Source of the DNA: Candidatus Omnitrophota bacterium
GTDB taxonomy: Bacteria; Omnitrophota; Koll11; JAHIPI01
Direction: 5' to 3'
Assembly (NCBI GenBank): GCA_028718265.1
Contig: JAQUMG010000021.1
Span: 1-14,427 of the forward strand
Length of the DNA: 14,427 bases
The position numbers and the translations under genes are program-made. Position 1 is the first letter of the stretch, and each line of letters opens with the position of its first letter. The notes beneath the pieces were generated by a model, which saw only the letters and a program-made list of their open reading frames with translations, searched no databases and was not told the origin of the DNA. Shown in pieces: positions 6,762-12,436 of the stretch.

Positions 6762-7850
6762 CTAAATGATAGATAATACGGAATCAAAACCGCCGAAGCT
6801 ATTTGTGATAGATTTAGCATTGCCGGGATCATGGCACCACTCGCCATCAACGATAAATTTATATTTATAGTTTCCCGGTTTTAATGCTATTCTCTTTTCC
6901 CATGTTCCGCCGGGTAATTGTTCAAGGCGGCTGGAATCGTCAGCCCTCCAGCCGTTAAAATCACCTACTATGTATACATCCCTGGCTCCCGGTGCCGGTA
7001 TGGAAAATGTTTGCACCTTGAGGGTGTCACGCATTTTTTCCATAAAACCCTCAGCTTCTTTATAGAAATCGTCAAGAAATAGTTTTCTGCTGTCTATGAT
7101 TACTTCGTCTGCCAGAGCCATGTAATCTTCCGCTCCGGCTGCGTGCTTGTTTAATTTTATTATGGGCATTCCCTGGTCAGCTGCTTCACGGAGAGTAACG
7201 TTTATCCTGATTACTGTATTGTGCAGGTTATCCTTGAAATACCTTTTTATTTCTTGGTACATCTTTTTGGAATAGTTTGTGCGCTTATCGTACATGCAGA
7301 CCAGCCCTTTTACTCTCGGAGAGCGCTGCAATTTCAATTGTATGAGCTCCACCATATTTATTAATTTTCCCACACCCATCAGCGATAATGCGCAGCACTG
7401 TACGGGTACTATTAATTCATGAGCAGCTCTTAGCGCATTAAACGTAAGGAACCCAAGACTTGGCGGGCAGTCTATTATGACAAAATCATAGCTAATCTCC
7501 AGCGAGTCAAGAGCTTTGTATATTATCGATATGGCGTCTTCTTCATTTCTCAGCTCTTGTTCTATGGTGCTTAAAAGTATGTGCCCTGGGACGAGGTCGA
7601 AATTTTCCCATAGATGAAGGATGACTTCCGAAATCTTCTTATGCTTAGTGCTGACTGTAGTGAATACATTGTATACGGAACGCTCGATTTGATCTGTTTT
7701 TATACCTAAACCAAACGATGCATTTGCCTGGGGATCTAAATCAATGACAAGGACCTTATAATTTTTACTAGCAAGCATTGAGGCTAAATTGATAGCCGTA
7801 GTGGTCTTGCCGCAGCCACCCTTCTGATTTGCGATGGCAATTACTCTCAT
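6762..7850 (-). CDS. ParA/MinD-type ATPase fused to a C-terminal CBM48/AMPK-beta-like glycogen-binding domain
   Basis: This 362-residue protein has two domains. Residues 1 to about 260 form a ParA-family ATPase: deviant Walker A KGGCGKTTT (Lys10 and Lys15), VIDLDPQAN at 35-43, Walker B-like FVIIDCPPSLGF, and a C-terminal ParA core (ADQGMPIIKLNKHAAGAEDY). Residues 281-362 match the carbohydrate-binding E-set domain of AMPK-beta and bacterial CBM48: VYIVGDFNGW, then YKYKFIVDGEWCHDP and a terminal GGFDSVLSI strand. The two Trp and the Lys that contact glucan in AMPK-beta are present; the position usually Asn in the last strand appears to be Asp. AGGAGG lies five nt before the ATG. No parB is adjacent, so plasmid or chromosome partitioning is not supported. 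It more likely positions a cargo (glycogen-related or an envelope complex) by ATP cycling; the cargo is inferred. It sits 9 nt after the membrane protein gene. Confidence 0.88.
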   Translation of the reverse strand: MRVIAIANQKGGCGKTTTAINLASMLASKNYKVLVIDLDPQANASFGLGIKTDQIERSVYNVFTTVSTKHKKISEVILHLWENFDLVPGHILLSTIEQELRNEEDAISIIYKALDSLEISYDFVIIDCPPSLGFLTFNALRAAHELIVPVQCCALSLMGVGKLINMVELIQLKLQRSPRVKGLVCMYDKRTNYSKKMYQEIKRYFKDNLHNTVIRINVTLREAADQGMPIIKLNKHAAGAEDYMALADEVIIDSRKLFLDDFYKEAEGFMEKMRDTLKVQTFSIPAPGARDVYIVGDFNGWRADDSSRLEQLPGGTWEKRIALKPGNYKYKFIVDGEWCHDPGNAKSITNSFGGFDSVLSII

Positions 7851-7859
7851 GAAGCCCTC

Positions 7860-8756
7860 CTATTTTTTCACAATTTTTATATTTTTTATATAGATCGAAG
7901 CTCCCGAATCGTTATAAGTCGTCTGCGTGCCGAATTCGAATCCAATATGATTTATACGTCTGGGGTTATAGTATCCTTTAAATGCGCCAAATGGAACGGA
8001 TACAAATTGCCACTCACTGCCCATGTTTTTATTAAAAACCAGGTTATGCGCCTGGGGCAGGTAGGAGTTATTATCCGAATCGCGTAATATTAGTTCCAGG
8101 CTTTCGTGACCGCTCAGTCCTTTTGCAAAAAATTCCAAAGAATCATTTGCGAGATCCATCGGTTCAAGTAAATCAAAACCGGCGCTCGCCCAACCGGCCG
8201 TTCCGTCATTTATCAGATAGACCCCATCCCCCATTATTTTACTGTCCCTCAAGGCAGCTCCGTAAAATCCTATTTTTTTTATGACCTGATTATTTATTTG
8301 GCCGCTTGAAATCAAAAAATCCGGAATATATACCGGATCCTTACTTCTACTCGCCATGGTTAAATTTGTTTGAGGGGAGGCATTTTTCGCAGTATCGGAA
8401 ACCATCTTACCGGCATCGCCGCCCAGCACCTCTATCCTGATATTTATTTTACCTCTATATGCGATATTGACGAGGAGTAATAGAACGGCCATGAAAGATA
8501 TCAGCCACGGAAAGAGATGAAAAACTCTTGCGCTGAGGTGCGCCGTTTGATTTGGATGAGGATGCTGATTCTTAATCGTATCTTTTTTCAGGTTTTCGGA
8601 TTTGCCGAGAGAATTAAGTATGTACGTACTGGCTATTTTATCTTTAATGTCGGTATTAAAATTTTCAGACAGGATCTTCGGAGAGAATGTGTCCTCATAC
8701 CCCTTTTTAGCAGATGTGCTTTTCTTGTAGGTTAAAAGGTCTACTATCTTGCTCAA
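7860..8756 (-). CDS. Single-pass membrane protein with C-terminal carbohydrate-binding-like beta-sandwich
   Basis: This protein has 298 residues if translation starts at the TTG at 8756, chosen because AAGGGG lies five nt upstream; a TTG at 8774 is in frame but has no SD. Residues 1 to about 78 are polar and Lys/Ser-rich, probably cytoplasmic. Residues about 79-101 form one hydrophobic helix (LFPWLISFMAVLLLLVNI). After a linker, residues about 150-298 form a predicted beta-sandwich with spaced aromatics (GVYLINDGTAGWASAGFDL, EWQFVSVPFGAFKGYY, INHIGFEFG, ASIYIKNIKIV), resembling galactose-binding/CBM11-like jelly rolls. The ligand is not known. As the first gene behind a good promoter and 9 nt ahead of the ParA-CBM48 gene, it may be the membrane partner of that ATPase. 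I recognise no named family. Confidence 0.72.
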   Translation of the reverse strand: MSKIVDLLTYKKSTSAKKGYEDTFSPKILSENFNTDIKDKIASTYILNSLGKSENLKKDTIKNQHPHPNQTAHLSARVFHLFPWLISFMAVLLLLVNIAYRGKINIRIEVLGGDAGKMVSDTAKNASPQTNLTMASRSKDPVYIPDFLISSGQINNQVIKKIGFYGAALRDSKIMGDGVYLINDGTAGWASAGFDLLEPMDLANDSLEFFAKGLSGHESLELILRDSDNNSYLPQAHNLVFNKNMGSEWQFVSVPFGAFKGYYNPRRINHIGFEFGTQTTYNDSGASIYIKNIKIVKK

Positions 8757-8783
8757 TTTTTCCCCTTGGGCCAAACTCAGTTA

Positions 8784-8812
8784 ATTATAACACGGACTGC
8801 TTCTAAACACAA
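8784..8812 (-). promoter_or_regulatory. Sigma70-type promoter of the long operon
   Basis: Reading the minus strand, TTGTGT (8807-8812) and a perfect TATAAT (8784-8789) are separated by 17 nt. Predicted initiation near 8777 leaves a leader of about 20 nt that just contains the AAGGGG SD (8762-8767) before the TTG at 8756. No comparable promoter is seen between here and the left edge, and no gap longer than 19 nt, so this may drive all eleven downstream genes. Confidence 0.65.
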
Positions 8813-8835
8813 TGATATTATGCGCTATATTGTGT
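8807..8835 (-). repeat. Inverted repeat ACACAAT-N15-ATTGTGT at the operon boundary
   Basis: Seven-base arms at 8807-8813 and 8829-8835 are perfect inverted copies whose centres are 22 bp apart, about two helical turns. The left arm covers the -35 hexamer of the downstream promoter, as an operator would. On RNA the same sequence can extend to about ten pairs with one bulge, just after the peptidase stop codon, but no U-run follows, so it would be a weak terminator at best. Operator and terminator roles both remain inference. Confidence 0.45.
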
Positions 8836-8836
8836 A

Positions 8837-9331
8837 TTACCCTATAAACAATAGCGGATCAACGCATCTCCCGCTTTTTCTTATTTCGAAATGTAAGTGA
8901 GGATCTATGTTTTTGTACTTAGCGTTGCCTGTTTTGCCGACATGGCCGATTATGGCTCCCTGCCGCACCCTTTGATTATTCTTAACACGAATTCTAGAAA
9001 GATGGCCGTATAAAGTAGCGCAACCATTGGCGTGGCGGATGATCACATATTTCCCCATTCCATTTTTGACAAAACCAACCTTGGCTATTCCGCTTTTTGA
9101 AGCCATTACGTCCGTATATAACGGCGCATATATGTCCAGGCCGCGATGACTCCTGCCGCCTCTTCGCGGTGCGCCGAAATGACCCTTGCCATGATCGTCA
9201 TTTCGTATCGGGAGACTGCCCTTATATCTAATAGGTGAAATAAAATCCTCATCGAGCCAGTCGTAACAATGAACATAGCTCATAGTAAACACCAGCGACA
9301 TCAGTATTGTAATAAATAATATTTTTTTCAT
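8837..9331 (-). CDS. Secreted M23-family (LytM-like) peptidase
   Basis: This 164-residue protein has an N-terminal signal segment (MKKILFITILMSLVFTM) and a compact M23 metallopeptidase domain. Zinc ligands are His62 and Asp66 (SHRGLDIYAP) and His147 in the HLHF motif (PHLHFEI, 144-150). His110 (YGHLS) and His145 are the expected catalytic histidines. All are present, so it should cleave peptidoglycan cross-bridges or peptide stems in the periplasm rather than being a degenerate EnvC/NlpD-type activator. The ATG overlaps the TGA of the channel gene (ATGA), with GAGGAAG 11 nt upstream. A much longer open reading to 9628 exists, but it runs in the wrong frame over the channel pore, so I reject it. 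It is the last gene of the PilZ operon. Confidence 0.9.
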   Translation of the reverse strand: MKKILFITILMSLVFTMSYVHCYDWLDEDFISPIRYKGSLPIRNDDHGKGHFGAPRRGGRSHRGLDIYAPLYTDVMASKSGIAKVGFVKNGMGKYVIIRHANGCATLYGHLSRIRVKNNQRVRQGAIIGHVGKTGNAKYKNIDPHLHFEIRKSGRCVDPLLFIG

Positions 9332-10380
9332 CTTGCGGAATACTTCCTCGAAAGAGTAAAGACAAAAAGTCCCATCATGAATGCGCCTATAAAGGCCTCG
9401 GAACCGGCAAGTAACCGGTAATAAATATTTTCCTTCGGAATAAAGTCGCCATAACCGAGAGTCGTAAAAGTAATAATGCTGTAGTAAATGCAATCGGCCA
9501 GCGAATAATTTCCCGCGGCGGTATACGAAGGAGTAATCGCCTTGAGTAAATAGTATCCAATTCCATAAAACACAAGAATAGCCAATGACGATACGACTAT
9601 TCTGTTGGGCTTTTCTCCGTAACCGCATAGCATTCCCATGATGGCATGTGGCAGATATGCAAGATTTTTATTTTTTATGAGCCAACATTTTTCCATTATT
9701 TTTTCTTTAAAAGAAGCCCAACTAGCATCTTGGTAGCGGCCATTTTCCGTAAAATATTTCTTAAGATCGCGGTAAGATTCCTCGGCAGACAGTACTCCTT
9801 TTTCATCTATCTTTTCATCGACTTTAGACAGAAAACTGCGCGTGGGGCGCGCGAAATTATGCATAGTAAGCGATTTAACGTCTCTTAATTCTGTATGCCA
9901 TAGACGCGCCGAATATAGCCGGCATTTCCACAAATCTGCTTCCCGTAAATCTGCTTCCGAGGTATTGGAATACGATAAATCTGCATGCCAGAGACGGGCC
10001 CTTTTCATATTTGCCCGCGTCAGATCGCTGTATTTAAGGTCTATACCCGTTAAATCAGCACCTTCAAGGTTGCACCCGATAAGATTAGCATTACTTATGT
10101 CGGAATAAAAAAGGTTCGTATTTTTAAAATCAGCTTGTGATAAATCCGCGTTCTTCAAGTTAACTTTTATTAATTCGGAATTCTGAAGGACAACTTTTTT
10201 CAAAATAAAATTTTCGCCGCTGCCGTTAGTGAGAAAATTCTTCAGCTTGTCCGTATATTGGGATTTATCTGCAGTATGTTTCCAGCAGAATCGCGAGAGG
10301 CTCAGAGCCTTCTCTTTGCAGGATGGGTCCGCGCATGAAAGTTCATTACCTATTATGCTGATTTTTTCTTGGGTATGCAT
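9328..10380 (-). CDS. Pentapeptide-repeat protein fused to a two-helix K+ channel pore
   Basis: This 350-residue protein has three parts. Residues 16-35 hold a possible zinc site, Cys16-x4-Cys21-x10-Cys32-x2-His35. Residues about 70-165 are pentapeptide repeats of the A(D/N)LXX type (for example NADLSQADFKNTNL and EADLREADLWKCRL), forming a right-handed beta-helix. The last 100 residues are an ion-channel module: TM1 around VVSSLAILVFYGIGYYLL, pore loop with selectivity filter TTLGYGD at 306-312, and TM2 around EAFIGAFMMGLFVFTL. GYGD is the K+ filter signature, so a tetrameric inner-membrane K+ channel with a large cytoplasmic N-terminal domain is expected. It starts 2 nt after the PilZ gene without an SD, implying coupled translation, and overlaps the M23 gene. 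What gates it is unknown. Confidence 0.87.
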   Translation of the reverse strand: MHTQEKISIIGNELSCADPSCKEKALSLSRFCWKHTADKSQYTDKLKNFLTNGSGENFILKKVVLQNSELIKVNLKNADLSQADFKNTNLFYSDISNANLIGCNLEGADLTGIDLKYSDLTRANMKRARLWHADLSYSNTSEADLREADLWKCRLYSARLWHTELRDVKSLTMHNFARPTRSFLSKVDEKIDEKGVLSAEESYRDLKKYFTENGRYQDASWASFKEKIMEKCWLIKNKNLAYLPHAIMGMLCGYGEKPNRIVVSSLAILVFYGIGYYLLKAITPSYTAAGNYSLADCIYYSIITFTTLGYGDFIPKENIYYRLLAGSEAFIGAFMMGLFVFTLSRKYSAR

Positions 10381-10382
10381 AA

Positions 10383-10775
10383 TTATGATTTTGGGGGCAG
10401 ATAGTCCTTATTAAGCCTTTGCACCATGCGGTCGCACAGATGCAGTAAAAATCGGTTTTCATCATCCTCGGCAATTTCTGAAATTTTTACGCCAACTCTC
10501 ACCTTGCCCGTATCCCCTTGCACGTTATCATTTATATCTTCCAGCCAGATTATTTCTCCGGTTAAATGAAAGGGCTTGCAGTCTTTTATCGTTATTTCGA
10601 TATCCAATTTTGTGCCGATTTTAAGATTAGCTGCATTTTGAAATATGAGGCACAAGCCTTCGGGACTCATGTTATCGCACTTGGCGAATTCTGCATCTTT
10701 TTGGCGTTGGCCTATGATTTTGTATTTTACATTGGCGTCTATGTTTAAGCGGGCGTATTTTCTTTTTTCTATCAT
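10383..10775 (-). CDS. PilZ-domain protein (c-di-GMP receptor)
   Basis: This 130-residue, single-domain protein carries both c-di-GMP-binding motifs of PilZ: RKYAR at 5-9 (RxxxR) and NMSPEG at 35-40 ((D/N)xSxxG). A beta-barrel follows (LCLIF, FHLTGEIIWL, KVRVGVKI) and then a C-terminal helix. With both motifs intact it should bind c-di-GMP. It begins one nt after the STAS-PilZ stop (TAAAATG) and is followed 2 nt later by the channel gene, so its likely partners are encoded in the same operon. PilZ proteins of this size usually act as diffusible adaptors. Its target is not shown by the sequence; the neighbouring channel or the peptidase's regulatory circuit are candidates. Confidence 0.88.
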   Translation of the reverse strand: MIEKRKYARLNIDANVKYKIIGQRQKDAEFAKCDNMSPEGLCLIFQNAANLKIGTKLDIEITIKDCKPFHLTGEIIWLEDINDNVQGDTGKVRVGVKISEIAEDDENRFLLHLCDRMVQRLNKDYLPPKS

Positions 10776-10776
10776 T

Positions 10777-11490
10777 TTATATGTCCGTGCTGCGGCTGGT
10801 TATCTGTTTATTTATGAATGTCATTAGTTTATCCTGTGCGGCTTTGCGCATATTTTTAAAATAAATGCCCATACCGGGATAAGATTGCAGCTGAAGACTT
10901 TTATCGGCTAGCCAGATTACTATTCCCTCAGTCTCCAGTATTTCGCCGTCGAATATATTCAGTTTTAAAGTTACGGGAGTCCCGAGCGGTAGCACATTTT
11001 TCGTGTTTATAAAAAACCCTTCGCCGCTTATGTTAAGTATTTTACCGGTGTGCCATATCTTGCCGGGGCCACTCTTGGCGCAAAATTCAGCCTCGACGTG
11101 AACGTCTAATCGCTTAAAGCGTCTTCTGAGTAATGCGTAATCCAGGGGTGATTCGGTATGGGAAAACGTATTTACGGCAGTATCCTCGTCTTTATATATC
11201 TCAAATATAGAATCCAGCCTCACCAGCTTGAAAAGTTCTTCTATATGAAGCGGTACATTGCAGAATTTCATTTTTCCCTTATGGTTCGTTACATTCTTAT
11301 AAGCTATGGCAAGTATGGATATGCCGCTATAGTCGACCATATTTACTTTATCAAAATTCAGCAAAATATCTTTCTTTTTATTTTTTATCAGCCAACCGAC
11401 AGCCTCGATTATCTCGGATGCATTAATATCTATCTGCCCGTCTATATCGACTATGCTAATATTGTGTGCTTCGCGGATTCGTATGTCCAT
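10777..11490 (-). CDS. STAS-PilZ fusion protein
   Basis: This 237-residue protein has two domains. Residues 1 to about 110 are a STAS (anti-sigma-factor-antagonist) domain: strands IVDIDGQIDI and DILLNFDKV, then DYSGISIL, where Ser55 of D-Y-S-G is the position phosphorylated by anti-sigma kinases in SpoIIAA-like proteins. Residues about 118-237 are PilZ: RRFKR at 123-127 (RxxxR) and NISGEG at 153-158 ((D/N)xSxxG), both intact. It could therefore combine a phospho-switch with c-di-GMP sensing. It heads a four-gene operon. A TATAAA at 11496-11501 lies just before the ATG, but there is no clear SD or -35, so initiation is uncertain. No anti-sigma kinase or phosphatase gene is present in the window. 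Confidence 0.88.
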   Translation of the reverse strand: MDIRIREAHNISIVDIDGQIDINASEIIEAVGWLIKNKKKDILLNFDKVNMVDYSGISILAIAYKNVTNHKGKMKFCNVPLHIEELFKLVRLDSIFEIYKDEDTAVNTFSHTESPLDYALLRRRFKRLDVHVEAEFCAKSGPGKIWHTGKILNISGEGFFINTKNVLPLGTPVTLKLNIFDGEILETEGIVIWLADKSLQLQSYPGMGIYFKNMRKAAQDKLMTFINKQITSRSTDI

Positions 11491-11519
11491 TTAGCTTTAT
11501 AAAAATTGCCGGGGCTTAG

Positions 11520-11567
11520 AAAAAAAGTCATATCCGCTCTTCGCACAAGCCGTATATGACTTTTTTT
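11520..11567 (-). terminator. Rho-independent terminator (potentially bidirectional)
   Basis: A 14-bp perfect stem pairs 11520-11533 (seven A, then GTCATAT on the plus strand) with 11554-11567 (ATATGAC, then seven T), around a 20-nt loop. Both strands end in a T run, so it can stop transcription either way. Its evident client is the 74-residue orphan gene at 11609-11833. It also separates that gene from the STAS-PilZ operon, which must then have its own promoter. Confidence 0.85.
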
Positions 11568-11581
11568 GGATTAAACGTGCT

Positions 11582-11608
11582 TTATTTCTTTTTACCCTTA
11601 GAGGCCAT
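11582..11608 (-). other. Eight-codon mini-ORF after the orphan gene
   Basis: Directly after the TAA of the 74-residue gene (TAAATG arrangement) comes ATG followed by seven codons, MASKGKKK, and a stop, ending before the terminator. A ribosome finishing the first gene could reinitiate here. It has no SD of its own and may be chance; it is recorded because it is very basic and fits exactly between stop and terminator. Confidence 0.2.
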
Positions 11609-11833
11609 TTATTTTGTTTCGGCTTTTGTTTCAGGGTACTTTATTTGTTTTTTCATCGTCTCTTCAAATTTTGTAGGAGTTTCCTTTACAACAGGCTTCG
11701 AATCTCCCGACGAATAATGGAAAAACTCTTTTATTGCCGGAAAGAAATGAGATTTGCCTTCGTTTGTGCGGATGGGAATCATCACTCCAAGTACAAAAAT
11801 TGCAAATAATGCTAATGCCATTGCCCTTCTCAT
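11609..11833 (-). CDS. Small orphan membrane/secreted protein
   Basis: This 74-residue protein is not recognised. The N-terminus MRRAMALALFAIFVLGVMIP looks like a signal peptide or single anchor. The rest is polar, with a Lys/Glu/Thr-rich tail (KETPTKFEETMKKQ, PETKAETK) that is probably flexible. GGAGGTGAAATA directly precedes the ATG, the best SD in the window. It has its own promoter about 60 nt upstream and a strong terminator about 40 nt downstream, so it is a one-gene unit that is likely well expressed. Composition and the expression signals argue for a real gene despite its size. A structural envelope peptide or pilus-associated factor is possible, but nothing in the sequence shows it. 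Confidence 0.7.
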   Translation of the reverse strand: MRRAMALALFAIFVLGVMIPIRTNEGKSHFFPAIKEFFHYSSGDSKPVVKETPTKFEETMKKQIKYPETKAETK

Positions 11834-11891
11834 TATTTCACCTCCGTTATATATTTAATTTTACGACACCAACGCCATCTATTTGATACAT

Positions 11892-11920
11892 AGTATATAT
11901 TACGTAACAGCAGAAATCAA
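11892..11920 (-). promoter_or_regulatory. Sigma70-type promoter of the orphan gene
   Basis: On the minus strand TTGATT (11915-11920) and TATACT (11892-11897) are 17 nt apart, close to consensus with ideal spacing. Initiation near 11885 would give an untranslated leader of about 52 nt ending in the GGAGGTGAAATA SD. Nothing else is seen in the 126-nt gap between this gene and the YqeY gene apart from the palindrome at its right end. Confidence 0.65.
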
Positions 11921-11958
11921 CTAAAATGTATGAATTATTCAGGTTATTAATAGACTCG

Positions 11959-11975
11959 GTTAGGAAGTTCCTAAC
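11959..11975. repeat. 17-nt palindrome over the YqeY stop codon
   Basis: GTTAGGAA and TTCCTAAC flank a single central base and are perfect inverted copies. The minus-strand stop codon TAA lies inside. As RNA it would form six pairs with a five-base loop but no U-run follows, so it is not a standard terminator. It could be a dimeric protein-binding site about 40 bp upstream of the orphan gene's -35 box, or chance. Confidence 0.3.
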
Positions 11976-12409
11976 AGTTCACTGACTATAGAACTCAAAA
12001 CTTTTCCATCACAGGAGTTTTTAAGCTTTTCCATAGATGCTTTAATAACCTTGCCGAAGTCTTTCTTGCCGCTTGCATTTATTTCCACGATAACATTTTT
12101 AACGACAGATTTTATTTCTTCCTGTGAGGGTTCTTTCGGGAGATATGATTTCAGAATTTCCAGTTCTGCCGCTTCTTTTGCAGCCAGGTCATCTCTCTTG
12201 CCGTTTCGGAATTGTGTGATGGAATCCTGATGCCGCGCCGCATCTTTTCGTATCAATGAAATTATTTCGCTATCGTCAATCTCTTTCGAATTTTTTTCTA
12301 CCAGTTTATTTGTTATAGCGGCTTTCAGCAGCCTCAGAACGGATGTACGCAAAGTGTCTTTTTGTTTGAGAGCCGATTTTAGATCTGCTTCGATTTTTTC
12401 AATTAACAT
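11960..12409 (-). CDS. yqeY: YqeY/GatB-C-terminal-like protein
   Basis: This 149-residue, all-helical protein matches the YqeY family along its whole length: an N-terminal helix LIEKIEADLKSALKQKDTLR, VLRLLKAAITN, then IRKDAARHQDSITQFRNGKRDDLAAKEAAELEILKSYLP-type sequence (conserved pieces RHQDSITQF and ILKSYLP), and a C-terminal half resembling the tail domain of GatB with DFGKVIKASMEKL and DGKVLSSIVSELL. The family shares the tRNA-binding helical domain of the glutamyl-tRNA amidotransferase B subunit, but the role of free-standing YqeY is not well defined. The start follows the HD-GYP stop by 27 nt with only a weak GAG as SD, so co-transcription with HD-GYP is likely. Confidence 0.9.
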   Translation of the reverse strand: MLIEKIEADLKSALKQKDTLRTSVLRLLKAAITNKLVEKNSKEIDDSEIISLIRKDAARHQDSITQFRNGKRDDLAAKEAAELEILKSYLPKEPSQEEIKSVVKNVIVEINASGKKDFGKVIKASMEKLKNSCDGKVLSSIVSELLGTS

Positions 12410-12436
12410 ATTTTACTCATTGTACCGGTTAAATAA

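Noticed and set aside
6762..7850. Plasmid or chromosome partition locus (parA-parB-parS)
   Set aside because: No ParB-like gene or parS-like repeat is next to the ATPase, and the C-terminal domain is carbohydrate-binding rather than DNA-related.
9332..9628. Long N-terminal extension of the M23 peptidase (263-residue reading)
   Set aside because: It overlaps the channel's pore region in another frame and has no domain character. The ATGA overlap at 9331 with a proper signal peptide explains the start.
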